Both the position numbers and the translations under genes were made by a program. A stretch of DNA of 29,477 nucleotides from CAYYNP01 sp964472545 (GTDB taxonomy: Bacteria; Planctomycetota; Planctomycetia; Pirellulales; Thermoguttaceae). The notes under the pieces are model-generated. The model saw only the letters and a program-made list of their open reading frames with translations, did not search any database and had not been told where the DNA came from. Shown here piece after piece: positions 8,646-18,800 of this stretch; position 1 is the first letter of the stretch, and each line of letters opens with the position of its first letter. Location: contig CAYYNP010000101.1 of assembly GCA_964472545.1 (NCBI GenBank), positions 1-29,477 on the forward strand, written 5' to 3'.

Positions 8646-11177
8646 ATGGCTGATTCACACACCAGGCTTTCCCGGGGGCGGTTTGCGCGCCGACTGCGCG
8701 CCGAGCGATTGGAATCGCGCCAGATGCTCGACGCCGCCTGGCTGGGCAGCGTGATCCACGATGCCGACGCTGATCTTTTTGCGGTCGACCTGGTCGGGGG
8801 TGCGCCGATCGAGTTGCTCGGGCGAATGGACCGCGTGATGTTCGACGTCGCCTTTACGCCCGACGGTCAACTCTACGGGATCAGCGGCCCGGAAATCCCC
8901 AGCAGCCTCTATACGATCGACGTCGACTTCGCCAATCCCCAGGCGAACATCTCGACGACGCTGGTGGGCGCGATCACCGAGACGGGCGTCGGGGCTATCG
9001 CACTAAACAGCCTGGGGTTCCGCAGCGACGGAACGTTGTTCGGCGTGGGGTTCAATCCGACGAATCAAGAGTTCATCTATACCATCGATACGGCCACCGC
9101 GGCGGCCAGCGCCGAGTTGGCGATCGGGCCACACCAGGCGGCCGGCGACTTGGCCTTCGACAGCGACGGCAACATGTTCGTCACCACGTTTGGCGGCGAC
9201 CTGCTGCGGATCGACCCGGCGCTGAGTACGCTCGAGGTGGCCGGCGCGATCGGCGGCGGCGACTTCTACGGCCTGGCGTACGGCCCGGCCCCAACGTTGT
9301 TCGGCTTCCGATGGTGGGACGAATTCCATCAGGTCCACAGCATCGACACCGACGGCGCCACGACCGAATTGCTGGCGGAGTTGGATCATGCGGCGCTGCA
9401 CGGTATTTACGGGGCGGCAACCGCCTTCCAGCCGCCGACCGACCTGGGCACGGTGGATTACCTGCTGATGGCGAACCAGGAGTCGATCCTGGAAGAGCTA
9501 TGGTATCGTTTCGACGCTGCCCACGACGGCATTCTGACGGCGGAAGCCCTTGGCTTGCCGCGGGGCGCCGACGTGCAATTGACGCTCTACACACAGGCCG
9601 TCGACGGCACGCTCATCGAACAGGTCGTCGACGAGGACCCCAACGCGTTTCGGATCGATCTTCAAGCCGCCACCGTCGGACAACGCTACTTCCTCCGCAT
9701 TCAGGGCGCCCAGACGACGGCCGACGTCCGCTTGACGAACCTGGTCAGCCCGGGCGTCGACTCGGTCACCACGTTCAACAGCACCGGTGCCGACGAATTC
9801 GTGTTCGACACGCACGAGGACCCCCCCGGCGTGGGCGCTTTCCTTCGCACGCTTACGATCAACGACGTACGCTACGAATTCTCGTTTCCGGTCATTCCCA
9901 ATTTGCCCGTGTTCACTTCGACGTTTCTTGGCGGCCAGGGCGACACGGCCACGATCTTCGACCACGGCGGAGACGACGACCTGGTGGCGTTTACGGATTC
10001 GACCGTGTTGACCGGCAACGGCTACGTGGTCGATGCCAAGATGTGTACGCGCGTGACCGTCGATGGCAGCGAGGGCGGCGACAACATGGCCAAGCTGTTC
10101 ACGTCGCCCGGCGAAGACAACTTCCTGGCCACGCCGACGTACGCCAGGCTCCAGGGCGTCCGCACCGGCGGCGCAGCCTATACGGTCGAGATGACGAATT
10201 TCGGCTCCGTACACGCCTACGGCGGCGGCGGGCAAGACGTCGCGCGGCTGTTCGACTCCGTCGGCAACGACGTCTTCGAGGCCAGTCCGTTGCAGGGTGC
10301 GCTGTACGGTACCGGCTATTACAATCGGGCGAAGAACTTCGACGGCGTACACGCCTATGCCGGCCGCGGCAACGACGTGGCCACGCTGCTCGACTCGGCC
10401 GGCGACGATATCTTCGCCTCCAATCCGATCCAGGGCGCGCTTTACGGCTTGGGGTTCTACAACCGGGCCAAGCTCTTCGAGTCGGTCACCGCCCGGGCGT
10501 CGACCGAAGCCGACGACCACGATCTGGCCCAGTTCGTCGACGTCGACGCGGCCGGCGATTACGAACCTGATAGCTACGACAACGTCTTCGTCGGCACGCC
10601 CACGGCCGCCACCATGACCGGCGAGATGCTCAACCACCGGGCGCTGTTCTTCGAGGAGGCGGTGGTCACCGGGACCCAAGGCATCGACATCGCCAAGCTA
10701 TTCGACTCGGCCGGCGACGACGCGTTCATCGCCTCGCCGACCGAAGCGACGTTGCAGGGCCCGGGATACTCCAACCAGGTGGTGAACTTCGACGCCGTAC
10801 ACGCCTACGGCTCGGCCGGCAAGGACATGGCCGGGCTGTCGGATTCCCCGGGCGACGACACGCTGTGGGCCGGTCCTGGCGAGTCGGCCCTGTTTGGCGT
10901 GGGATTCTACAACCGCGCCAAGAACTTCGACGAGGTGTTTGCCGAGGCGACCGCCGGCGGCGATGGCGACGAAGCCATCCTGACCGACTCGGAGAACATC
11001 GACACGCTGGTGGCCGACGGCCTTCGCGTGCGGATTACCGTGCCGGTGGCCGACGTTCTCTACCAGGCCCTGATGTTCGATCGCACCGAAGCCACGTCGA
11101 CGACCGACGGCGACACGGCCGAGATCATCAACTGGCTGGGGGGCGAATTGGACCTGATCGGCTGGACCCTGATATAA
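8646..11177 (+). CDS. LEPR-XLL secreted protein: beta-propeller-like passenger plus Asp-rich repeat array
   Basis: An 843-residue exported protein. The Arg-rich N-terminus with LESRQML (residues 22-28) matches the LEPR-XLL motif of planctomycete surface proteins. Residues ~30-260 form a run of short beta-blades with repeated patterns (AFTPDGQLYGI, GFRSDGTLFGV, AFDSDGNMFV), suggesting a beta-propeller; no enzyme motif is seen. Residues ~265-375 look like a PPC-type beta-sandwich (VQLTLYTQ, RYFLRIQG, DVRLTNLV). Residues 433-843 are about eight copies of the ~46-residue repeat shared with the next two genes, ending in a variant of the common C-terminal cap (DTLVADGLR...DGDTAEI). The fifth repeat is interrupted by an extra Asp-rich stretch (DVDAAGDYEPDSYDNVF). 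It is preceded by a strong promoter. The passenger's ligand is unknown. Confidence 0.9.
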   Translation: MADSHTRLSRGRFARRLRAERLESRQMLDAAWLGSVIHDADADLFAVDLVGGAPIELLGRMDRVMFDVAFTPDGQLYGISGPEIPSSLYTIDVDFANPQANISTTLVGAITETGVGAIALNSLGFRSDGTLFGVGFNPTNQEFIYTIDTATAAASAELAIGPHQAAGDLAFDSDGNMFVTTFGGDLLRIDPALSTLEVAGAIGGGDFYGLAYGPAPTLFGFRWWDEFHQVHSIDTDGATTELLAELDHAALHGIYGAATAFQPPTDLGTVDYLLMANQESILEELWYRFDAAHDGILTAEALGLPRGADVQLTLYTQAVDGTLIEQVVDEDPNAFRIDLQAATVGQRYFLRIQGAQTTADVRLTNLVSPGVDSVTTFNSTGADEFVFDTHEDPPGVGAFLRTLTINDVRYEFSFPVIPNLPVFTSTFLGGQGDTATIFDHGGDDDLVAFTDSTVLTGNGYVVDAKMCTRVTVDGSEGGDNMAKLFTSPGEDNFLATPTYARLQGVRTGGAAYTVEMTNFGSVHAYGGGGQDVARLFDSVGNDVFEASPLQGALYGTGYYNRAKNFDGVHAYAGRGNDVATLLDSAGDDIFASNPIQGALYGLGFYNRAKLFESVTARASTEADDHDLAQFVDVDAAGDYEPDSYDNVFVGTPTAATMTGEMLNHRALFFEEAVVTGTQGIDIAKLFDSAGDDAFIASPTEATLQGPGYSNQVVNFDAVHAYGSAGKDMAGLSDSPGDDTLWAGPGESALFGVGFYNRAKNFDEVFAEATAGGDGDEAILTDSENIDTLVADGLRVRITVPVADVLYQALMFDRTEATSTTDGDTAEIINWLGGELDLIGWTLI
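9942..11174 (+). repeat. Tandem repeat array 1 (about 8 units of ~141 bp)
   Basis: It codes residues 433-843. Unit starts are recognisable as DTATIFDHGG, NMAKLFTSPG, DVARLFDSVG, DVATLLDSAG, DLAQFVDV, DIAKLFDSAG, DMAGLSDSPG and DEAILTDSEN, followed by the cap. Each unit carries GDD/GND-type Asp pairs and a [FY]YNRAK.F half. DNA is also similar from unit to unit. Confidence 0.85.
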
Positions 11178-11246
11178 GCGATGCCCACACACCGAGAGCG
11201 ACCGCGAGGTAGCGAGTTACCCTAACCCATCACGTTCCGATACCGG

Positions 11247-11274
11247 TTGCCCCGCGCTTTCGACGCGATACAAT
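11247..11274 (+). promoter_or_regulatory. Putative promoter for the cyclophilin-containing LEPR-XLL gene
   Basis: TTGCCC (11247-11252), a 16-bp spacer, then TACAAT (11269-11274) lie 54 bp before the ATG at 11329. The -10 matches consensus at five of six positions; the -35 is weaker. It implies this gene can be transcribed apart from the previous one. Confidence 0.45.
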
Positions 11275-11328
11275 TGGTTCAATGACTCACGTCCGGCACG
11301 CTCCTGTGCCACATTGAGGATTCCATTG

Positions 11329-14300
11329 ATGAAGCTCTCACGATTCCTTCGTCGACGCGTTCGCAGAAACCCGCTGAAAAAACGCACCCGCAGATCATTT
11401 GGTTTAGGTGCCGTCGGGGCGAGTGTGTTTCGACCGGGTGGCCGTCGATTCGAGGCGCTCGAGCCGCGGCAGATGCTGGCGGCGCCGACTCTGGGTGAAC
11501 TGCCGCTCGAAGTCACCGTGTTGGCCGGCGCACCGCTGCATTTGCCGCTCGACGGATTCGACTCCGACGGCGATACGCTGAGCTATACCGCGGAGATCAC
11601 CGGCAATAACGACCTGGAGACCTTCATCCCCGAGGGCAACCGCAATCTGCGGATCTCGGTCGAGAGCTTCGGCGACATGCTCTTCGAGTTGTTCGAGGGC
11701 CGGGCACCGGACGTCACCGCGAGGATTGTCGAGTTGGCCGAGAGCGACTTCTACGACGGGCTGACGTTTCACCGGATCCTCGACGACTTTATGATCCAGG
11801 GCGGCGATCCGGCGGGCGACGGAAGCGGCGGGTCCGGCGTGGAGTTCGACGACCAGTTCCATCCCGACTTGCAGCACACCAGTTCCGGGCTGCTGTCGAT
11901 GGCCAAGGGTTTCGACGATTCGAACGATTCTCAGGTTTTCATCACCGACGTACCCACGCGGCACCTCGATTTCAACCACTCGATCTTTGGTATCCTCACC
12001 GAAGGCGACGCCGTCCGCGAGGCGATTCAGGCGGTGCCGGCCAATCACAACAGCGGGCTGCCCGACACACCGGTGGTGATCTCGCAGATCGCCGTCGAGC
12101 CCGGCGGTGAAAACGGGGTGTTGATGCTCTCCGCGCCCGAGGGAACTACCGGCGTGGCCGACGTCACCGTGACCGTTGACGACGGCACTGGCGGCACGGC
12201 CCAGCGGGCGGTCCACGTAGTGATTCTTCCGGATACGGAGAATACCAGTCCGTACCTTCCCGTCGCCCCGGACGATCTGCACGCGACCGGCGGCGAAACC
12301 GTCAACTTCACCATCCCCACGGCCGTCGACGTCGACCAGGCGGCCAACGGCGACGAGCTTTGGTACGGCGCTTGGCCGCGCGACGACTGGGGCTTCGTCA
12401 TGAACAACGAGTTGGACGTCAACGTCGATGCGGCGACCGGAGAGGGAACCGTTCGGGCGCTGAACGGGCTGGCGGGCGTGCACGGCATCCTGGTTGGCGT
12501 CAACCCGTTGGGTCTCGATTTCTGGAACTATCTGAACAAGGACCCGGTGGCGGATCCGCGGTATGTACAGTCGGTCAGCTATATGGCCGGCTGGGACTTC
12601 CAGATCGTCCCGCTGGTGATCACCCCCGGCGCTGCGGAGGCCGTCGAACTGCTTTCCGATACCGGCTCCAACACAAACGACCTGCGCACAAACCTCAACA
12701 ACGCCACGCCGGAAGACGCGCTCGAATTCCGCATCACCGGCGTGGCCGACGGGGCCGACGTGATCCTGTTCGCCGGCGGTGTGGAGATCGGCCGGGCCAC
12801 CGCTTCGGGCCACACCGTGGAGATTACCACCGACGGCACGTTCGAACTGGCCGACGGCGAGCACGATTTGACCGTGCGGCAGGAGATGCTCGACCAGCCG
12901 ATGGACGTGGGCAACAACGGCAGCGGAACGGTGGATCTGGTGGGCGACGTTTCGGGCGTGATGTTGACGATCACCGTGGATACCACGGCCCCGGTCTTCG
13001 AGGTTACCGGGATCCCAACGGCCGCCGACGGGGAACTGTTCACGCACGACGTCCAGACCGACGCGGAGGCCGGCGACGGAGCGACCTACGGTCTGGTCGA
13101 CCCGCCCAGCGGCGTGCGGATCGACCCGGCCACCGGCGTGATCACATGGACGCCGGTGCCGGGGCAGAGCCCCTCGCAGACGATCACCATTGAGGTCGTC
13201 AATCTGGCCGGCAACACGTCTCAACAACAGATCGAAGTTCAGGTGACCCCCGGCGGCCCGATCGACCAGGTCGAGTTCCCCAACCACTCGGCCGTCGACG
13301 GCGACGTGATTGCTTTGCGCCCCATGCGGCGGGGTTGGCTGACGATCGAGGCCAACTTCGACCATAACCAAGGCCACGTCAACCTGGAACTCTACGATGC
13401 GTCGGGGACTCGAATCGGCGGTGCCTACGGGCCGGTCGGCTACGAGCGGATCGACAGGGTCGTCGACCCCGGGGAAACCTACGAACTGAGGATCATCGGC
13501 GACAACCCGAACGTCTCTTATCGGGTGACCAATCTGGTCGCCGACACCTACGACACGCTCGCCTTCTACGGTACCGACGGCGACGATACCTTCGAGATTT
13601 TCACCGGGTTCTTTCACGACGCGGTGATCAACGGCGTGGAGTACTCGGGCATCGATCCGAGCGTGTTGCAGGTGATCCGTTTCGACGGACTCGAGGGAGA
13701 CGACACGGCCACGATCGTCGGCTCGCAAACGCCCGACGTGGTGATGCTCAAGCCCGGTGGGGGGCACGTCATCGGCGGGGAGTATGAGATCGACCTGCTC
13801 GGCACGGCCACGATCACCATCGACGGCGGCGGCGGAGCGGACATCGCCTACCTGAGCGACTCGCCGGGAGACGATACGTTCAGCGGCACGCCCACCGTGG
13901 CCGAATTCAGCGGCCCGGGATTCGAGCACCGGCTCGACGGCTTTACGAGCGTCGAGGTGACCGGGTCCGACGGATTCGACGTTGCCAAGCTGTTCGACTC
14001 CCGCGGCGACGATCGTTTCACGGCCATGCCCACCTTCAGCCTGCTGCAAGGCGAGACGTTTCGCTTGCAGGCCGCCGGGTTCGACCAGGTCCACGGCTAC
14101 GGCGGCGGCGGTACCGACGTCGCCCGGCTGTTCGACTCGCCCGGCGACGACACGTTTCAGGCCGATCCGGAGCAGGGGGCCCTGTATGGGGCCGACTTCT
14201 ACGTGCGTGCCCGGGGCTTTGAGGGCGTACACGCCTACGCCGTCGCCGGTGGCAACGATACGGCCGTCTTGGACGACTCGCCGCAGCCAGACACGTTTGT

Positions 14301-15606
14301 GGCCAACCCGACCTATGGCGCGCTGTACGGCGACGGCTACTACAATCGGGCCAAGCTGTTCGAGAGCGTCTTGGCACGGGCCACCGCGTCGACCGGCGAC
14401 GTGGCGCGATTCCACGACTCCGTCGGCGACGAAACGTTCCTGGCCACACCGACCTCCGCGGCGATGGCAGGCGCTGCCTTCAACAACCAGGCCCGCCACT
14501 TCGACACCGTCGAGGGCCGCGCGACCGCCGGCGGCGACGACACGGCCAAGCTGTTCGATTCGCCCGGAGACGACCAACTGGTCGCCTCGCCCGAGCAAGC
14601 CCGGCTCTCCGGGGCGACGTTCGACAGCCTGGCGGTAGGCTTCGACGAAGTGCACGCCTACGCCAGCGCCGGCGGCAACGACACGGCCGAGCTTTCCGGT
14701 TCGGCCGGCGACGACACCTTCGACGCCAGCCCCACGCAGGCCTCGCTTGCCGGGACCGAGTATTACGTGCGTGCTAAGGAGTTCGACGAGGTCGAAGCCG
14801 TGGCCGGAGCCGGCGGCAACGATCGGGCCACCCTGCACGACTCGGCCGGCAACGATAACTTCGTCGGCACGCCAGGCACAGCCAGGCTTCACGGTGCCGA
14901 CTTCGACAACCTGGCCCGGGGCTTCGCCACCGTGAAGTCCTATGCCGACGGCGGCGGTTCCGACGTGGCCAAGCTGTTCGATTCCGCCGGCAACGACGTA
15001 TTCGTTGGCACGCCGACCGCCGGCCAATTGACGGGCCCGGGCTTCGAGCATCAGACCTACTACTTCGATCAGGTTCACGCCTTTGCCGACGTCGGCGGCG
15101 ACGATCTGGCCAAGCTGTTCGATTCGGCCGGCGACGACACCTTCGACGTCGACGCGACGATAGGCCAAGGGGCGCTGCACGGTGCGGCGTTCTACAATCG
15201 GGCCAAACTGTTCGAGGAGGTCCACGCCTACTCCAACGTCGGAGGCCGCGACGAGGCCGTGCTCAACGATTCGCCCGGCGACGACACCTTCACCGCCGAC
15301 CCCAACCAGAGCGTGCTCTCCGGCGACGGATTCTACTACCGGGCCAGGCAATTCGAGGAGGTCTACGCCGAAGCGGCCGCCGGCGGATTCGACGAAGGGG
15401 TGTTTTCCGATTCCGGCTTGATCGACCAATTGGTTGCCGAGGACGAGTGGGCCCGAATCTCCAACGCCACGCTCGACTTCCTCTTCGAGGCCGAATCGTT
15501 CGACCGGGTTACCGCTACCGCCACCACAGCGGGCGACACGGCCGACGTGGGTACGTTGTCCGACGGTTTTGATCTGGTGCTCACCGGAACCTGGCAGAAC
15601 GCTTGA
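11329..15606 (+). CDS. LEPR-XLL secreted protein: cyclophilin-type peptidyl-prolyl isomerase, Ig-like modules and Asp-rich repeat array
   Basis: A 1425-residue exported protein. The ATG at 11329 was chosen over an upstream TTG because TGAGGA lies 8 nt before it. LEPRQML is at 44-50 after a basic N-terminus. Residues ~105-265 are a cyclophilin domain: YDGLTFHRI (Arg149, the catalytic Arg position), FMIQGGDP (Gln157), SQVFIT (201-206) and the final FGILTEG. Such domains isomerise X-Pro bonds. Ig-like segments follow (~265-640), the last with the putative-Ig pattern GVRIDPATGVITWTP. Residues ~645-760 are a PPC-like sandwich (VNLELYDASG, ETYELRIIG, YRVTNLVAD). Residues 792-1425 hold 12-13 copies of the shared 46-48-residue repeat, ending in the cap with FSDSGLIDQLVAEDEWARIS and GDTADVG. 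A cyclophilin attached to a repeat array of this size is unusual. Substrate, anchoring and calcium use are inference. Confidence 0.92.
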   Translation: MKLSRFLRRRVRRNPLKKRTRRSFGLGAVGASVFRPGGRRFEALEPRQMLAAPTLGELPLEVTVLAGAPLHLPLDGFDSDGDTLSYTAEITGNNDLETFIPEGNRNLRISVESFGDMLFELFEGRAPDVTARIVELAESDFYDGLTFHRILDDFMIQGGDPAGDGSGGSGVEFDDQFHPDLQHTSSGLLSMAKGFDDSNDSQVFITDVPTRHLDFNHSIFGILTEGDAVREAIQAVPANHNSGLPDTPVVISQIAVEPGGENGVLMLSAPEGTTGVADVTVTVDDGTGGTAQRAVHVVILPDTENTSPYLPVAPDDLHATGGETVNFTIPTAVDVDQAANGDELWYGAWPRDDWGFVMNNELDVNVDAATGEGTVRALNGLAGVHGILVGVNPLGLDFWNYLNKDPVADPRYVQSVSYMAGWDFQIVPLVITPGAAEAVELLSDTGSNTNDLRTNLNNATPEDALEFRITGVADGADVILFAGGVEIGRATASGHTVEITTDGTFELADGEHDLTVRQEMLDQPMDVGNNGSGTVDLVGDVSGVMLTITVDTTAPVFEVTGIPTAADGELFTHDVQTDAEAGDGATYGLVDPPSGVRIDPATGVITWTPVPGQSPSQTITIEVVNLAGNTSQQQIEVQVTPGGPIDQVEFPNHSAVDGDVIALRPMRRGWLTIEANFDHNQGHVNLELYDASGTRIGGAYGPVGYERIDRVVDPGETYELRIIGDNPNVSYRVTNLVADTYDTLAFYGTDGDDTFEIFTGFFHDAVINGVEYSGIDPSVLQVIRFDGLEGDDTATIVGSQTPDVVMLKPGGGHVIGGEYEIDLLGTATITIDGGGGADIAYLSDSPGDDTFSGTPTVAEFSGPGFEHRLDGFTSVEVTGSDGFDVAKLFDSRGDDRFTAMPTFSLLQGETFRLQAAGFDQVHGYGGGGTDVARLFDSPGDDTFQADPEQGALYGADFYVRARGFEGVHAYAVAGGNDTAVLDDSPQPDTFVANPTYGALYGDGYYNRAKLFESVLARATASTGDVARFHDSVGDETFLATPTSAAMAGAAFNNQARHFDTVEGRATAGGDDTAKLFDSPGDDQLVASPEQARLSGATFDSLAVGFDEVHAYASAGGNDTAELSGSAGDDTFDASPTQASLAGTEYYVRAKEFDEVEAVAGAGGNDRATLHDSAGNDNFVGTPGTARLHGADFDNLARGFATVKSYADGGGSDVAKLFDSAGNDVFVGTPTAGQLTGPGFEHQTYYFDQVHAFADVGGDDLAKLFDSAGDDTFDVDATIGQGALHGAAFYNRAKLFEEVHAYSNVGGRDEAVLNDSPGDDTFTADPNQSVLSGDGFYYRARQFEEVYAEAAAGGFDEGVFSDSGLIDQLVAEDEWARISNATLDFLFEAESFDRVTATATTAGDTADVGTLSDGFDLVLTGTWQNA
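13702..15603 (+). repeat. Tandem repeat array 2 (12-13 units of ~141 bp)
   Basis: It codes residues 792-1425. Nearly every unit starts with D.A.L.DS.GDDTF and ends with F..VHAYA..GG, with a period of 46-48 residues. One unit (DTFDVDATIGQGALHG) has two extra residues. The first unit is divergent; the last one merges into the C-terminal cap. Confidence 0.88.
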
Positions 15607-15631
15607 GTTTCGACGGCAGACCGTGTACGCT
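15603..15631 (+). promoter_or_regulatory. Possible promoter for the alkaline phosphatase gene
   Basis: TTGAGT (15603-15608) overlaps the stop codon of the preceding gene, followed by a 17-bp spacer and TACGCT (15626-15631). The same -10 hexamer is in the tRNA promoter candidate. It would leave a leader of about 170 nt containing a 12-bp perfect palindrome (CGACGCGCGTCG, 15773-15784). Confidence 0.3.
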
Positions 15632-15808
15632 CGACAGATGGGGCACACGCAACCGGAACCACAGAAGCAACCGGGGAGAGAAGAGGCCTCGTCGGCCGGG
15701 GTGATGGGAAAGTCGCCCGATGGCCGATAGAAGACAGAGTCGCAACCGTGCCGTGACCAACAACGGCCTGCCCGACGCGCGTCGTGGCGGGCCGGGAGGC
15801 GCTCCTTG

Positions 15809-18800
15809 ATGAGCCGACGCCGTTTCGCCAATTGCCGGGGCACGCTGGCCCGCCGCCGGGATCTCCGCCCGCCCGGCCGCCGGTTGCGTCTGGAACCGCT
15901 CGAGCCGCGGCGGCTGCTGGCCGACGGCTTTCCCCCGGCGATCGGCTCGATTCAGAACGTGATCCTCTTGATCGGCGACGGCATGGGCTTCGAGCACGTC
16001 AACGCCGCCCGGATGTTCCTTGGCGGCGAAATCGTCTTCGACGAGGCCCCCTATCAGGCCGAGATGACCACCTACGCAGCCAACGTTTCGGTCACCGATT
16101 CGGGGGCGTCCGGAACGGCGATGTCGACCGGGCACAAGGTCAACAACGGCGTGATCGCTCTGGCCCTGCCCGGCGACGGCGCCGAACTGACCACGTCGTT
16201 GGAACTCTATCGCGACTTGGGCAAAGCGACCGGCCTGGTGACCACGACCTTCATGACCCACGCCACGCCGGCCACGTTCGGTGCGCATGCCCCCTCGCGG
16301 AGCCTGTACGGCGAGATCGGCCACGACTATTTCACTCAGACGCGGCCCGACGTTCTCTTCGGCGGGGCGTTGATTGTCAACGAAGCGCAGGCCACGGCCG
16401 CCGGCTATACGGTCGTCACCGATCGCGAGCAGTTGCTGGCACTCGATGCCGAAACCGAGTTGCCCGTGGCCGGGCAGTTCGGCGGCTACCATCTCCCTTA
16501 CGAGTTCGACGGCCTGGGGACACTGCCACACCTTTCCGAGATGACCACCGCCGCGCTGGACCTCTTGGACGACGACCCGGAAGGCTTCTTCTTGATGGTC
16601 GAGGGCGGCCGGGTCGATCACGCCGCCCACGCCAACGACATCGCACGCAACGTCCACGAGACGGTCGAATTGGCCAATACGGTCGAAACAGTGCTCGACT
16701 GGGCGGCCGGCCGCGACGACACGCTGATCATCGTCACCGCCGACCATGAATGCGGCGGCATGACCATCGTCGCCGACAACGGCCCCGGCGAGATCCCGGA
16801 CGTCACCTGGTCGACCGTCGGCCACACCGGCGCCAACGTGCCGGTCTATGCCTGGGGTGTTAACGCCGAGTTGGTCGAGGGCACGCTGGACAATACCGGC
16901 ATCTTCACGTTGACCACCCAACCGGGCGTCAGGCCGCTGCCGCCGTTGGACTTCGTCGCACTCTCCGATCTGGATCCCTCGGCCGGCGATCTCTGGTTTC
17001 GCGGCAACACGCCCCACCCCGGGCAATTGATCGTCGAGTCGGACGTTGCCGACGATGCGGACGACGTGACGCTGACGCTCTACGATGCCCAACTCAAGGA
17101 GGTCACGTCCGCCACTATGCCCGCCGGCACGGGCCGGGTCGAATGGCCGGTGGGCGGGCCGAGGAAGACGTATTACTTCCAGCTCGCCGGCAGCAGTACG
17201 GACGTTGACTTGCGGCTGATCAACATGATCGAGCGCAGTCAGGACGGCTCCCTGCTGACCGTTCACGGCACGTACCAGGACGACCATTTCGAGTTGCTGC
17301 CCGGTCAGACCGAGGTCGTCGTCAACGGCCTTACGTTCGAGGTGGGCGAGGCTACCGAAGTGCGGCTGGCCGGCTCCGGCGGCTTCGATACGGCCGAGCT
17401 TGCCGGCAGCCCGGGCAACGACTTCGCCACGCTGCGGCCGACCTATGGCACGTTGACCAGCCCGGATCTGAAGATTCGCCTGGATGCGATCGCCGTGGCC
17501 ACAGTGAACGACTCCGGCGGCTTCGATTCGGCCCAACTGTACGATTGGTGGAGCAGTGAGACGTTTCTGGCCACGCCCACCTATGCCTCGCTCTACGGCG
17601 TCAGCTTTCGCAACGCGGTGCTGGGCTTCGACGAGGTCTTTGCCTACAGTTCAGGCGGGTCCGACGTTGTCAAGCTGTTCGACTCGCCGGGCAACGACAC
17701 GTTCTACGCCACGCCGACCGAGGCCGCGCTGTACGGCGAGTCGTACTACCTGCGGGCGCGGGACTTCCCGCAAGTTCACTCCTATGCCGACGCCGGCGGC
17801 CGCGACGTGGCCAAGCTGTTCGACTCGGCCGGGACCGACGTCTTCGAGGCCGATCCCACGCAAGGGGCCCTGTACGGAACGGGCTTCTATAATCGGGCGA
17901 AGGGTTTCGATCAGGTACACGCTTACGGCAGCGGCGGTTTCGACCTGGCCAGGCTCGACGACTCGCCGGGCGACGACCTCTTCGCCGCCAACCCGAGCCA
18001 GGCCGCACTCAGCGGCGAGAGCTTCTACAATCGGGCGAAGCACTTCGATCAGGTACATGCCCACGCGACGGCCGGCGGCGAGGATCGGGCCGAGTTGCGC
18101 GATTCGCCCGGCCGCGACCGCTACGTGGCCACGCCCACCTACGCCGCGCTCTACGGCGACGGCTTCGACAATCAGGCCAGCCACTTCGCCCGCGTGGAGG
18201 CCTACGCCGACGCCGGCGGCCTCGACGTCGCCAAGCTGTTCGATTCGCCCGGCGACGACGATTTCGTTTCCACGCCCACCTCGGGCCTGCTCTACGGCGA
18301 CGCATTTCGTAACTACGCCCACCGCTTCGATCAGGTACACGCCTACGCCACGGCCGGAGGAACCGACCTGGCCAAGATGTTCGACTCGCCCGGCGACGAC
18401 GTCTACGACGCCGATTCGCTGCAAGGGGCGTTCTACGGGGCCGACTTCTACACCCGGGCGAAGCACTTCGAACAGGTCCACGCCTACTCGGAAGGCGGCC
18501 GAGACGTGGCCCGGCTGTACGATACCCCCGGCGACGACACGCTCGAGTCCGACCCGACGCAGAGCGTGCTCTTTGGAACCGGCTACTACCACCGGGCCAA
18601 AGACTTCGCCGAGGTCTACGCCACGGCCGACTCCGGCGGCTTCGACTCGGCCTATTTCGACGATTCGGGATTGCTCGACCTGTTGGAAGCCGAAGACGAT
18701 TGGGCCCGGATGTCGAATTCTGTACTCGATTTCCTCTTCGCGACCTCGGCCTTCGACTTCGTCAAGGCGACCGCCAGCAACGACGGCGACACGGCCCAAG

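Noticed and set aside
11404..15843. A 1479-codon open frame on the minus strand opposite the cyclophilin repeat protein (and shorter ones opposite the other two arrays)
   Set aside because: The repeat period is a multiple of three and the codon bias is strong, so one stop-free antisense frame is copied in each unit. The plus-strand proteins have export signals, clear domains and Shine-Dalgarno sequences; the antisense frames have none.
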